Of a stretch of DNA of 50,261 nucleotides, positions 35,992 through 45,383 are shown piece after piece. A model generated the notes under the pieces. The model had not been told where the DNA came from and did not search any database. It saw only the letters and a list, made by a program, of their open reading frames with translations. Every line of letters begins with the position of its first letter. Positions within the stretch are counted from its first letter, which is position 1. Where the stretch lies: positions 1 through 50,261 of the forward strand of contig JAQXJR010000006.1 of assembly GCA_029009055.1 (NCBI GenBank), read 5' to 3'. Made by a program: the position numbers and the translations under genes. The stretch is from Eubacteriales bacterium. GTDB lineage: Bacteria > Bacillota > Clostridia > Peptostreptococcales > Anaerovoracaceae.

Positions 35992-36900
35992 ATGGATGTT
36001 ACTGAGAAATGGGGCGACGACGTAGATCAGGCAGTGGAACTCGCGCTGAAGGATCTGAAGTGCTCTAGAGACGAAGTAGATGTAACTATCCTGGAACAGC
36101 CTACGAGGGGATTCCTCGGAATCGGCTCTAAGCTGGCTAGGGTAAGAGTTGAAAAGAAATCTCATAAATCCGGCGATGATGAAGAAGAGGCAGCTCCGGC
36201 TATAGAAGATGATTCTGAAGAGACAGAAGTAACAGAAGATACTGACTATTCAGAACAGAATGATGAAGCCGAGAGCGAGAAGGTTTTCTACGATGAGAAC
36301 CATGAAGCTATAGATTCTGACTATTATAAGAACAGACCGAGACATGAGTTTAAGAAGAAACCTCTCTCGGAGCTTGAAGACCTCGACGTGCTCACACCTA
36401 ATGTGACAGTCGATAACCTCGATTTCAATCAGAGGATGAATGAGCTTCCTGAATGCGACAGCCATCCTGCTCTCGATTTTCTCGAAGGACTCTGCGATGA
36501 GATGGGACTCGATGTCGATATGACAGCGAGAGCCGACGAAGAGAACGTATATATCGAGATAACAGGAGAAGACTGCGGAACCATAATCGGCAGAAGGGGA
36601 CAGACCCTGGACGCTATCCAGTACCTCACCAGCCTCGTAGTTAATAAGAAGCATAACGACTACATTAAGGTAGTTATCGATGTCGAGAACTACAGGGAGA
36701 GAAGAGAGAAGACGCTGGAGCAGTTGGCCGAGAAGATGGCTAGGAAGGCAGTGAAGTCAGGCCACAGCCTGAAACTCGATCCGATGAACCCGTACGAGAG
36801 GAAAGTTATCCATTCCACACTCCAGAACGATAGATTCGTAACTACTAGAAGTGAGGGACAGGATCCGTACAGGAGAGTCATCATCGAGCTGAAGCGCTAG
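35992..36900 (+). CDS. khpB: RNA-binding protein KhpB/Jag
   Basis: Post-transcriptional regulator related to B. subtilis Jag and pneumococcal KhpB. From ATG 35992 (AGGAG upstream) it has 302 residues: Jag-N domain (about 1-55, with EQPTRGFLGIGSKLARVRVE), a long acidic low-complexity linker (about 60-130), a KH domain (ECDSHPALDFLEGLCDEMGL, IIGRRGQTLDAIQYL) and an R3H domain (ENYRERREKTL ... GQDPYRRVIIELKR). A terminator follows at 36930, ending the operon. Confidence 0.95.
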   Translation: MDVTEKWGDDVDQAVELALKDLKCSRDEVDVTILEQPTRGFLGIGSKLARVRVEKKSHKSGDDEEEAAPAIEDDSEETEVTEDTDYSEQNDEAESEKVFYDENHEAIDSDYYKNRPRHEFKKKPLSELEDLDVLTPNVTVDNLDFNQRMNELPECDSHPALDFLEGLCDEMGLDVDMTARADEENVYIEITGEDCGTIIGRRGQTLDAIQYLTSLVVNKKHNDYIKVVIDVENYRERREKTLEQLAEKMARKAVKSGHSLKLDPMNPYERKVIHSTLQNDRFVTTRSEGQDPYRRVIIELKR

Positions 36901-36929
36901 AGTCAGCGTATCAGAATATGGTAATCATG

Positions 36930-36970
36930 AGACCCGGTCAGGAGTAATTTCCGCCGGGTCTTTATTTTTT
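36930..36970 (+). terminator. Terminator of the rpmH-khpB operon
   Basis: AGACCCGG (36930-36937) pairs with CCGGGTCT (36954-36961) and runs into TTATTTTTT. The following 158 nt to mnmE hold no gene; TATAAT at 37103-37108 is a likely -10 for mnmE. Confidence 0.92.
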
Positions 36971-37128
36971 CAATGAATAGGGTACAATAGTAAATTAAAG
37001 TGGCTTATTAGGCGCCGGAGGCAGGTATTCGCGTTCACTTTGCAAAGCCAACATGCGCGGCGTCCCTTCGGGCCTTCTTTAATTTTAATATTAGTTAGAT
37101 CTTATAATCAGAAAATCGGGCGGGTAAC

Positions 37129-38508
37129 TTGGACTATAAATTTACAGAAGACACCATAGCGGCTATAGCGACTCCATTCGGTGAAGGAGGGATCGGTATA
37201 ATCAGGATCAGCGGCGAGGAATCGGAGAGGATCCTCTACGAGATCTTTAAGAGAAAGCCGGAAGTCATGGAAGACCGTAAGATGACATATGGTCACATAG
37301 TCGGAGATGACGGCAGGAAAATAGATGAGGTGCTCGCGGTCGTGATGCGTGCTCCCCGCACGTATACTGGGGAAGACGTCGTAGAGATAGACTGCCACGG
37401 CGGTATAGTCCCTCTGCAGAAGACTCTGGAGCTCGTGCTCTCTAAGGGAGCGCGGCTGGCCGAAAAAGGGGAGTTCACTAAGAGGGCCTTCCTTAACGGC
37501 AGGATAGACCTGTCTCAGGCTGAAGCCGTAATGGACCTGGTTAAGGCTAAAGCCGATAAGACGTACGACGTGGCCCTGGACCAGCTGGAAGGGGCTGTTT
37601 CCAGGCGGATCCGCGATATCCGCTCCGACATAATGGATATCCTGGTAGATCTCACTGTAAATATAGACTACCCGGACGAAGATATAGAGATAGAAACATA
37701 TAGTAAGCTAGATACCGGTCTTTCCAACGTAAAGGAGAAAATCAGCAAGCTGATAGAAAGTTCCCAGACCGGCAAGATCATAAGCGAAGGCCTGAAAGTC
37801 GCCATAGTTGGAAAACCTAATGTCGGGAAGAGTTCTTTGCTGAATTCTCTTCTTAAGGAGACCCGCGCCATAGTGACGGACGTGCCGGGGACCACGCGAG
37901 ACACCATAGAAGAGACATTGAATGTTAAGGGGATTCCGGTAGTCCTCATAGACACGGCGGGCATCCGCGAGACGGAAGACAGGGTAGAAAGCATCGGCAT
38001 AGAGAAGTCTAAAGAGTCTCTGAATAAGGCAGACCTGGCCATATTCGTCATGGACGCGAATTCCGGGGTGGATGACATAGACCGAGGGATAATAGAATAT
38101 CTCGACCCGAAGAAGACCATAGTCGTGCTGAATAAGATGGACCTGGACGTAAGGGTATCGAGCAAAGAAATATCGGCCCTGCTCCCGTCCGCGGAGATCA
38201 TAGAGACGTCCATTAAAAACGACGAAGGCGTCGATCTCATAGAAAACGCTATAGTCTCCAGAGTATATAAGGGAGAAGCCAAGCAGGAGGATAGCGCTAT
38301 CATAACGAACGCCCGCCATAAGAACCTGCTTGAGAAAGCTGGAGCGTCTATAGATGACGCTATGGAGCTGAGTGGCCGGGAAGAGCCATTCGAGATCATA
38401 GAGATAGAAGTGAATGACGCGTATGAGACTTTAGGGGAGATCATAGGGGAGACCGTTCAGGATGACATTCTGAACGAGGTCTTCTCCAGGTTCTGTCTGG
38501 GTAAATAA
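37129..38508 (+). CDS. mnmE: tRNA modification GTPase MnmE
   Basis: Works with MnmG to make 5-carboxymethylaminomethyl uridine at tRNA wobble position 34. The 459-residue protein starts at TTG with EDTIAAIATPFGEGGIGIIR (folate-binding N domain; the usual ATPPG is ATPFG), has the G domain with GKPNVGKS (228-235), DVPGTTRDTIEE, DTAGI and NKMD, and ends with the CxGK motif (FCLGK). GTTRD is the switch with catalytic glutamate nearby. It begins the mnmE-mnmG-rsmG operon, 12 nt from mnmG. Confidence 0.97.
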   Translation: MDYKFTEDTIAAIATPFGEGGIGIIRISGEESERILYEIFKRKPEVMEDRKMTYGHIVGDDGRKIDEVLAVVMRAPRTYTGEDVVEIDCHGGIVPLQKTLELVLSKGARLAEKGEFTKRAFLNGRIDLSQAEAVMDLVKAKADKTYDVALDQLEGAVSRRIRDIRSDIMDILVDLTVNIDYPDEDIEIETYSKLDTGLSNVKEKISKLIESSQTGKIISEGLKVAIVGKPNVGKSSLLNSLLKETRAIVTDVPGTTRDTIEETLNVKGIPVVLIDTAGIRETEDRVESIGIEKSKESLNKADLAIFVMDANSGVDDIDRGIIEYLDPKKTIVVLNKMDLDVRVSSKEISALLPSAEIIETSIKNDEGVDLIENAIVSRVYKGEAKQEDSAIITNARHKNLLEKAGASIDDAMELSGREEPFEIIEIEVNDAYETLGEIIGETVQDDILNEVFSRFCLGK

Positions 38509-38520
38509 TAGGGGGAAATA

Positions 38521-40437
38521 ATGTCTTTAGAGGAAAGTGAGAAGAATAAATACAATTATCTGGGGGACTACGATGTTATCGTGATCGGAGCGGGCCACGC
38601 GGGCTGCGAAGCGGCTCTGGCATCTGCCAGAATGGGCCATAAGACCATGATGTTCTCCATAAACCTGGAAGCCGTGGCTATGATGCCTTGCAATCCGGCA
38701 GTCGGTGGGACAGGTAAGGGCCATCTCGTAAGGGAGATAGACGCTCTCGGAGGCGAGATGGGCATAAACACGGATAAGGCTTTCTTGCAAATGAAGATGC
38801 TGAATACCTCTAAGGGTCCGGCTGTTCATTCTCTCAGGGCTCAGGCTGATAAGTGGCAGTACCACATAGAGATGAAGAGGACCATAGAGCGCCAGGAGAA
38901 CCTGGACATGAAGCAGCAGGAAGTCGTCGATATAGATGTTAAGGACGGGAAGATCTGCGGTGTCATGACCAGGACCCACGCCTATTATGGGTGCAAAGCC
39001 ATAGTCATAGCTACAGGAACGTTTCTGCGCGGTAAGATTTTTATTGGGGACTCGAATTTCCAGAGCGGGCCGAACGGCTTGGCTCCATCGGTTCTATTTG
39101 CTGACAGCCTTAAAGCTCACGGTATGAAACTAAGGAGATTTAAGACCGGAACACCTGCCAGGGCTCTTAAGGACACGTTCAATTATGACGAGATGATAGA
39201 ACAGGACGGGGACGAGAAGATAGTGCCGTTCTCATTCATGGACGACTCGCTCGTTAAGGATCAGATCCCTTGCTGGCTGACATATACTAATGAAGAAACT
39301 CATAAAATTATCAGGGATAACTTCCAGAGGTCGGCGCTTTTCGGCGGTGAGATAGAGGGTGTGGGACCGAGGTACTGCCCTTCCATAGAGGATAAGGTGA
39401 AGAGGTTCCCGGATAGGAAGAGGCATCAGCTCTTCGTGGAGCCGGAGGGAGTGCACACGGACGAGATGTACATCCAGGGCATGTCCACCAGCCTGCCGGA
39501 AGACGTACAGAGGGATTTCTACCATACGATCAAAGGTCTGGAAAATATTTACATCACCAGACCGGCTTACGCTATAGAGTATGACTGCATAAACCCGCAT
39601 GACCTGAAGCTGAATCTGGAATATAAATACATAGACGGTATATTCTGCGCCGGACAGTTCAATGGCAGCTCCGGCTATGAGGAGGCTGCGGCTCAGGGGC
39701 TTATGGCTGGTATAAACGCCGCTCTCTATGTATCAGGTAAGGATCCATTCATCTTGGATAGGAGCGAGGCTTACATAGGCGTGCTCATAGACGACCTGGT
39801 GACTAAGGAAAACTCCGAGCCTTACAGGATCATGACCAGCAGAGCGGAGTACAGGCTGGTGCTCCGCCAGGATAACGCCGATACCAGGCTCACTCAGAAA
39901 GGCTATGATATAGGACTCGTGAGCGAGGAGAGGTATCAGAAGTATCTTAAGAAGAAGGCTGTGGTCGAGAGAGAACTTAAGAGGCTGAACGAGGTCACCG
40001 TGGGACCTAAGGACGCGGATGAGTTCCTCGAGGCTCATGGAAGTTCTAAGCTCCAGCACAGGGTGTCGCTCATGGAACTCCTTAAGAGGCCTGAGCTCAC
40101 TTACTCCGATCTGGCTGAGATAGACCCTGAGAGACCTAACGATGTGACATTCCACGCCATGGAAGAGATAGAAGTCAGGGTTAAGTATGAAGGGTATATA
40201 ACGAAGCAGATGTCTAGAGTTGCCAGATTTAAGAAGCTGGAGAATAAGAAGCTGCCGCAGGATTTCGATTACTCTTCATTAGATGGTCTAAGAATAGAAG
40301 CCAGACAGAAGCTGGACCAGATAAAACCTATGTCTATAGGACAGGCATCCAGGATAGCCGGAGTATCACCTGCTGATATAAATGTGCTCCTGATATATTT
40401 CGAAAAAGTCAGAAGAGAAAAGAAGAATGAAAGATAA
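38521..40437 (+). CDS. mnmG: tRNA uridine-5-carboxymethylaminomethyl modification enzyme MnmG
   Basis: FAD-dependent partner of MnmE. The 638-residue protein has the FAD-binding motif [21 protein letters not shown], the family signatures [21 protein letters not shown] and [15 protein letters not shown], and a C-terminal helical domain ending [19 protein letters not shown]. Length is normal. It overlaps rsmG by 11 nt. Confidence 0.98.
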   Translation: MSLEESEKNKYNYLGDYDVIVIGAGHAGCEAALASARMGHKTMMFSINLEAVAMMPCNPAVGGTGKGHLVREIDALGGEMGINTDKAFLQMKMLNTSKGPAVHSLRAQADKWQYHIEMKRTIERQENLDMKQQEVVDIDVKDGKICGVMTRTHAYYGCKAIVIATGTFLRGKIFIGDSNFQSGPNGLAPSVLFADSLKAHGMKLRRFKTGTPARALKDTFNYDEMIEQDGDEKIVPFSFMDDSLVKDQIPCWLTYTNEETHKIIRDNFQRSALFGGEIEGVGPRYCPSIEDKVKRFPDRKRHQLFVEPEGVHTDEMYIQGMSTSLPEDVQRDFYHTIKGLENIYITRPAYAIEYDCINPHDLKLNLEYKYIDGIFCAGQFNGSSGYEEAAAQGLMAGINAALYVSGKDPFILDRSEAYIGVLIDDLVTKENSEPYRIMTSRAEYRLVLRQDNADTRLTQKGYDIGLVSEERYQKYLKKKAVVERELKRLNEVTVGPKDADEFLEAHGSSKLQHRVSLMELLKRPELTYSDLAEIDPERPNDVTFHAMEEIEVRVKYEGYITKQMSRVARFKKLENKKLPQDFDYSSLDGLRIEARQKLDQIKPMSIGQASRIAGVSPADINVLLIYFEKVRREKKNER

Positions 40438-41266
40438 TAAAGATAAAAATTTTACAGGGAGAGGCGGAAAAAACGACCGCGAAAATCGCCCTGAGACGAA
40501 AGAAAAACCGGTTCATCGAGTCCCAGTTCATAAAGACGTCGTCGTTTCTTATACCGGAAAATACGCCGAATTAATAGAAGCGGCATTAAAACGCGAAAAT
40601 ATAGAAGCCTCTGATGACCAGATCAGGAAACTCTCTGATTACATGGAGGGTCTGCTCCAGTGGAACGAAGCTGTGAACCTGACGAACATAACTGATCCGG
40701 AAGATTTCATAGAGAAGCATTATATTGACTCACTGGCAGTCAGGAATCTGATGGAGTTCCAGAAGGCAGGCAGGGTTTTAGACCTGGGGACCGGCGCCGG
40801 CTTCCCTGGCATACCACTGGCTATAATGGAACCGGATAAGGAATTTTATCTGCTGGAAACAATTGGAAAAAAGATAAAGATCGTAAGCAGGCTGGCTGAC
40901 GAGATAGGTCTTAAAAATGTTCACGCAGTAAAGGCCAGGGCTGAGGATCTCGGACGCGACCTGGACTATAGAGAGAGATTCGATGTCGTGGTTTCCCGAG
41001 CTGTAGCCGACCTCGCCGCCCTGAATGAATACTGTCTTCCATTCGTTAAGGTCGGGGGATATTTCATAGCCTATAAGACGGATAGACCCGGAGAGATAGA
41101 TAGAGCAAAGAAAGCTATAAATGTCCTGGGCGGAAAACTCACGCATGCTGAAGACGCCGGACTGAATGGAGCCGGACACACATTCGTTATCATAAAGAAA
41201 ATAAAAGCTACTAGTAAGAAGTTTCCCAGACAAGCTGGAAAACCAACGAAAGAGCCGATTCTGTAA
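40427..41266 (+). CDS. rsmG: 16S rRNA (guanine-527-N7)-methyltransferase RsmG
   Basis: Methylates G527 in 16S rRNA. The SAM-binding core is [17 protein letters not shown], with [15 protein letters not shown] and [13 protein letters not shown], the conserved order. At 279 residues it is longer than usual (210-240): about the first 45 residues are Lys/Asn/Arg/Glu-rich and unlike the fold, and the C-terminus is a short basic tail. The extension is encoded in the region overlapping the mnmG end. A start nearer the fold is possible but no good ribosome-binding site is seen there. The parS-terminator follows immediately. Confidence 0.95.
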   Translation: MKDNKDKNFTGRGGKNDRENRPETKEKPVHRVPVHKDVVVSYTGKYAELIEAALKRENIEASDDQIRKLSDYMEGLLQWNEAVNLTNITDPEDFIEKHYIDSLAVRNLMEFQKAGRVLDLGTGAGFPGIPLAIMEPDKEFYLLETIGKKIKIVSRLADEIGLKNVHAVKARAEDLGRDLDYRERFDVVVSRAVADLAALNEYCLPFVKVGGYFIAYKTDRPGEIDRAKKAINVLGGKLTHAEDAGLNGAGHTFVIIKKIKATSKKFPRQAGKPTKEPIL

Positions 41267-41269
41267 AAA

Positions 41270-41298
41270 GATGTTTCACGTGAAACATCTTTTTTTAC
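41270..41298 (+). terminator. parS site embedded in the rsmG terminator
   Basis: TGTTTCACGTGAAACA (41272-41287) is a perfect match to the Bacillota parS consensus bound by ParB. The same palindrome extended by AGA/TCT is followed by eight T residues, making an intrinsic terminator for the mnmE-mnmG-rsmG operon. The downstream promoter region to parA (41299-41375) has TATAAT at 41322-41327. Confidence 0.95.
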
Positions 41299-41375
41299 TG
41301 GAATAATAGCCCTGTATATATTATAATTGAACAAACTGTTGCAGTATAGATCGACATTATTTATAGGAGAAGAAA

Positions 41376-42152
41376 TTGGGTAAGGCAATCGCGATTTTTA
41401 ATCAGAAAGGCGGAGTTGGAAAGACTACGACTAATATCAATCTGGGAGCCAGCCTCGCTAAGGAAGGTAAGAAGATCCTTATCGTCGATATAGACCCGCA
41501 GGGAAATACGACCAGCGGAGTCGGCATTCCTAAGAACGACCTGGACTATACAGTCTATGATCTTTTAGTGCGGGATGATATAGATCCGCACGATGTCGTT
41601 ATCCACACGAAGGTCGAGAACCTGGATCTGATTCCATCTAATGTGGATCTGGCAGGAGCTGAGATAGAGCTCGTCGAGATCGGTGGCAGAGAGACCAGGC
41701 TTAAGAAATCCATAGATAAGCTTAAGGGCGAGTATGATTACATATTCATAGACTGCCCGCCTTCACTGGGCCTTCTCACGATAAACTCGCTGACAGCAGT
41801 ACAGAGTGTCATAATTCCTATCCAGTGCGAATTCTATGCCCTCGAAGGTGTGAGCCAGCTCATGAGCACTATTAAGCTGGTTAAGATGAGCATGAATAAA
41901 CAACTGCAGATAGAAGGAGTAGTCCTCAGCATGTTCGATGGCAGGACGAATCTGTCTATCCAGGTAGTTCAGGAAGTTAAGAAGTATTTCGGGGATAAGG
42001 TGTATTCGACAGTTATCCCGAGAAATATCAGGCTGGCTGAAGCGCCGAGCTTCGGCATGGCTATAACGGAGTATGACCCGAAGTCCAGAGGAGCTATGGC
42101 CTATAGGGACTTTGCTCATGAATTCCTGGAGAGAGAGGCTGAAGAGGAATAA
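41376..42152 (+). CDS. parA: Chromosome partitioning ATPase ParA/Soj
   Basis: Deviant-Walker ATPase that works with ParB in origin segregation and in control of DnaA. The 258-residue protein starts at TTG (GGAG 6-7 nt upstream) and has KGGVGKTT at residues 11-18, VDIDPQGNTTSG, and YIFIDCPPSLGLLT. It lies next to parB, with adjoining stop and start, and next to the perfect parS. Confidence 0.97.
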   Translation: MGKAIAIFNQKGGVGKTTTNINLGASLAKEGKKILIVDIDPQGNTTSGVGIPKNDLDYTVYDLLVRDDIDPHDVVIHTKVENLDLIPSNVDLAGAEIELVEIGGRETRLKKSIDKLKGEYDYIFIDCPPSLGLLTINSLTAVQSVIIPIQCEFYALEGVSQLMSTIKLVKMSMNKQLQIEGVVLSMFDGRTNLSIQVVQEVKKYFGDKVYSTVIPRNIRLAEAPSFGMAITEYDPKSRGAMAYRDFAHEFLEREAEEE

Positions 42153-43084
42153 TGGCGAGAAAATCAGTTAAGAACCGCGGGCTGGGAAGAGGCCTAGACG
42201 CCCTGTTTCAGGAACAGGTCCCTGTAGTAGAGCGCGCAGAAGAGAGAGAAGAAGCTGCTAAGGCAGAGAGTCAGGCTGCCGCGGATGATGAGAACAGAAT
42301 CATATATATTGATATAAACGACATAAAGCCTAATGAGAACCAGCCTCGTAAGACATTCGATAAGTCGAAGATCACAGAGCTCGCCGATTCCATTAAGGAA
42401 CATGGAGTCATTCAGCCGCTGATCGTTCGCAAGAAAGAGGGCAGCACGGGTTATACCATCGTAGCCGGTGAGAGAAGATGGAGAGCTTCACATGAGGCAG
42501 GCCTGAAGCAGGTCCCTTGCATCGTAAGAGATCTGAGTGAAGAAGAAAACATGCTGGTAGCCATCATAGAGAACCTGCAGAGAGAGAACCTGGATTCCAT
42601 AGAAGAAGCAAAGGGGCTTCAGACTATGATTTCTGATTTCGGTCTCACCCAGGAAGAGGTATCTAAAAGCGTTGGAAAGAGCAGACCTTATATAACGAAT
42701 TCCTTAAGGCTGTTGAAACTTCCGGAAGATATACGTGACAGGGTGTCTGACGGGAGTATATCCGCCGGTCATGCCAGAGTTATCCTGGGCATAGAAGGTA
42801 AGAAGAAGCAGGAAGAATTCTGCGATAAGATAATTCACGAAAGACTTTCAGTAAGAGAGGCCGAAGATATGGCCAGGAATCTGAAAGCAGGAACTAAGCC
42901 GACGAGAGCTAAGAGAACTAAGAAGAAAGATCCGGACACTGTCAGAGTTGAGAGTGAGCTTTCTGAGAGATTGGGTACTAAAGTCAATATAGCGGGTACA
43001 GGAAAGAAGGGAAAGATCGAAGTCTTTTTCTATTCAGATGATGACTTAGACAGACTTATAGAACTTATAAGCGCTGTGAATTAG
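42152..43084 (+). CDS. parB: Chromosome partitioning protein ParB/Spo0J
   Basis: CTP-dependent DNA clamp loaded at parS. The 310-residue protein has KNRGLGRGLDALF at the N-terminus (ParA-contact region), ENQPRKTFD and IVAGERRWRASHEAGL (CTP-binding motifs, GERRxRA), the helix-turn-helix around LTQEEVSKSVGKSRPYITNSLRLLKLP, and a C-terminal dimerisation domain ending IEVFFYSDDDLDRLIELI. Its start overlaps the parA stop. Confidence 0.97.
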   Translation: MARKSVKNRGLGRGLDALFQEQVPVVERAEEREEAAKAESQAAADDENRIIYIDINDIKPNENQPRKTFDKSKITELADSIKEHGVIQPLIVRKKEGSTGYTIVAGERRWRASHEAGLKQVPCIVRDLSEEENMLVAIIENLQRENLDSIEEAKGLQTMISDFGLTQEEVSKSVGKSRPYITNSLRLLKLPEDIRDRVSDGSISAGHARVILGIEGKKKQEEFCDKIIHERLSVREAEDMARNLKAGTKPTRAKRTKKKDPDTVRVESELSERLGTKVNIAGTGKKGKIEVFFYSDDDLDRLIELISAVN

Positions 43085-43100
43085 GCGTCATCAGCTCACA

Positions 43101-43116
43101 TGTTTCACGTGAAACT
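43101..43116. promoter_or_regulatory. parS site 2
   Basis: TGTTTCACGTGAAACT, one base off the consensus, 17 nt after the parB stop and upstream of gdpP. It is likely bound by ParB. Confidence 0.85.
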
Positions 43117-43157
43117 ATGAATAGAAACATAGAGATTTCAGGGCTTCGGAGATAATA

Positions 43158-44927
43158 ATGAACAATACTCAGCTGGAAAAAAGAATAACAGAGTATTCTC
43201 CATTACCTAGCTGTATAGTATCGAGAGAGGGGAAGATACTGTCAGCGAATGAAAGGATATCTGACGTATTTATATACGGAGATATAGTGGGTAATGATTT
43301 CTTCGCCATGACCGGAATCCGGATAACGGACATGGTGGAAGCGTTGGAAAGCCACGGTTCCAGAGAAATAGAGCGAAATGATAAGAAGTTTATGCTCACA
43401 GGAACTTTGGAAAGCGAAGAGGATGGCGGCAACCTCATAGTGTACTTTACCGACATCACGGAATACGTCTCCGCTAAGAAGAAGTACAGAGACGACAGGA
43501 TCTGTATAGCTAAGATACAGATAGATAACTATGATGAGATGGAGTCAGACATGGCTCCTGACATGAGGATGAGTGTCTCTTCTTCTATTAACAGAATGGT
43601 CAGAGAGTGGGCGGCGGCTAACGGCGGCTCCATAGACTCTACGGGCGATGACGAATATATCATGTACTTCAAGCATTCCAGGCTGAATGACATGGTAGAG
43701 AATAAGTTCGATATACTGGACGAGATAAGAGGGATAAAGACAGAGACTGACTTCCCTATGAGCCTGTCAATAGGTATAGGTGTGAGCCTGGATGATTTAA
43801 TGAAGTCCAGAGAAAACGCGGACGAAGCCTTAGACCTGGCTTTGGGCAGAGGAGGAGACCAGGCTGTCGTAAGGGACGGGAACAACACGTATTACTATGG
43901 CGGAAAACTCCAGAGCGTAGAAAAGAGCAATAAGGGTAAATCCAGAGTAATAGCGCACGCCTTAAGAAGACTTATAGATAAGGCTGACCGCATACTTATA
44001 ATGGCTCATAAGAATCCGGACATGGACGCCTTCGGCTCAGGCCTGGGCATGTACCGTGTCTGCAAGCTTTACGGCAAACAGGCAGGTATAGTCATAAATA
44101 ATGTGAACGAGAGCCTGAAGACCATATATAAGAAGGCTCAAGAAAGCAACCAGTACGACTTCTATACCAGCGAGCGGGCTTTGAAGCTCGTTACACGTGA
44201 AACATTGCTCATAGTCCTCGATACTCACAGACCTTCGTACACGGAGTGTGAGGAACTCATAACTAAAGTGGATAATATGGTAGTCATAGACCACCATAGA
44301 AAAGCAGCTGATGGGATACCTAATCCTATCCTTTCATATATAGAGTCATATGCTTCATCCACATCGGAACTGGTCTCAGAGATCCTGCAGTATCTGAACG
44401 CTAAGAAGCAGCTCATGAAGCTGGAGGCGGAAGCCCTGCTGGCTGGCATCACAGTAGATACGAACAGTTTCTCCGTAAAAACAGGAGTCAGGACGTTCGA
44501 AGCCGCGGCTTGGCTTAAGAGGGCCGGGGCTGATACGGCTGAGGTGAAGAGGTTCTTCCAGACCAGTCTGGATGAATTCAAGATAAGGGCACACGCGGTA
44601 GCGAACGCCGACATAGGAGAAGACGGCATAGCGACAGCCATCTGCGAAGGTATAAACCCGGAGGCTCAGATCATAAACTCGCAGGTATCAGATGAACTGC
44701 TTTCAGTTAAGGGAGTTAAGGCCAGCTTCGTAGCCGGCATAAACGCTGATGGCCAGACAGTAGTGAGCGGAAGGTCTCTGGGCGAAGTAAATGTCCAGCT
44801 CATCATGGAGAAGCTGGGTGGAGGCGGCCACCTCACGACGGCAGGCGCTCAGCCTGATTTAAGCCCATTCGACACGATAATGATGATAAAAGATATGCTG
44901 GCAAGCAGAGAAGACACATATAAATAG
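43158..44927 (+). CDS. gdpP: GdpP-like cyclic-di-AMP phosphodiesterase without membrane segments
   Basis: A 589-residue relative of GdpP, which hydrolyses c-di-AMP. Domains in order: a PAS-like region (about 12-105), a degenerate GGDEF domain (about 113-238; the signature loop reads STGDDEY), the DHH catalytic domain with HKNPDMD (284-290), LDTHRPS and DHH (378-380), and DHHA1 with GGGGHLTTAGAQ near 554. The two N-terminal membrane helices of usual GdpP are missing, and a GGAG site just before the ATG supports this start. A parS site lies within the gene at 44189-44204. rplI and dnaB follow, the common order. Confidence 0.92.
   Translation: MNNTQLEKRITEYSPLPSCIVSREGKILSANERISDVFIYGDIVGNDFFAMTGIRITDMVEALESHGSREIERNDKKFMLTGTLESEEDGGNLIVYFTDITEYVSAKKKYRDDRICIAKIQIDNYDEMESDMAPDMRMSVSSSINRMVREWAAANGGSIDSTGDDEYIMYFKHSRLNDMVENKFDILDEIRGIKTETDFPMSLSIGIGVSLDDLMKSRENADEALDLALGRGGDQAVVRDGNNTYYYGGKLQSVEKSNKGKSRVIAHALRRLIDKADRILIMAHKNPDMDAFGSGLGMYRVCKLYGKQAGIVINNVNESLKTIYKKAQESNQYDFYTSERALKLVTRETLLIVLDTHRPSYTECEELITKVDNMVVIDHHRKAADGIPNPILSYIESYASSTSELVSEILQYLNAKKQLMKLEAEALLAGITVDTNSFSVKTGVRTFEAAAWLKRAGADTAEVKRFFQTSLDEFKIRAHAVANADIGEDGIATAICEGINPEAQIINSQVSDELLSVKGVKASFVAGINADGQTVVSGRSLGEVNVQLIMEKLGGGGHLTTAGAQPDLSPFDTIMMIKDMLASREDTYK
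44189..44204. promoter_or_regulatory. parS site 3, inside gdpP
   Basis: CGTTACACGTGAAACA matches the consensus TGTTNCACGTGAAACA except for the first base. It lies within coding sequence (Val-Thr-Arg-Glu-Thr), like several parS sites in other bacteria. Confidence 0.75.
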
Positions 44928-44942
44928 AAATAGAGGTAAAAC

Positions 44943-45383
44943 ATGGTAGTAATATTATTGAAGAATGTTAGCGGCACAGGTAAAGCTGGTGAGATAGTAA
45001 ATGTAAGCGATGGATACGGAAGAAACTTCCTTATCCCGAAAGGCCTTGCAAAGGAAGCAACTAAGGGAAACGTTCGCACACTCGAGGCTGCTAAAGCTAG
45101 GAAGGAAGAAGAGGAGAAGCAGGCAAAGGCTAAGGCTGAAGAGCTCGCTGAGAAGATAAAGGGTCTAAATATCACTATAAAGACTAAGAGTGGCGAAGGC
45201 GGAAGGCTGTTCGGATCCATAACTACCAGAGATGTAGCGGACGAGCTTAAGAAGGAGCACGGCATCTCTATAGACAGGAAGAAGATAGAGATGGATAACA
45301 TTAAGGAGCTCGGAAATTACAGAGCTAAGCTTAAGCTTTACACAGGCGTAAGCGCTATCTTAAGAGTCGTGGTGACAGACTAA
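44943..45383 (+). CDS. rplI: 50S ribosomal protein L9
   Basis: Elongated two-domain ribosomal protein. The 146 residues start [19 protein letters not shown], continue with the L9 signature ([11 protein letters not shown]), then the long charged connecting helix ([18 protein letters not shown]) and the C-terminal domain with [21 protein letters not shown] precedes the ATG. The stop overlaps the dnaB start. Confidence 0.98.
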   Translation: MVVILLKNVSGTGKAGEIVNVSDGYGRNFLIPKGLAKEATKGNVRTLEAAKARKEEEEKQAKAKAEELAEKIKGLNITIKTKSGEGGRLFGSITTRDVADELKKEHGISIDRKKIEMDNIKELGNYRAKLKLYTGVSAILRVVVTD

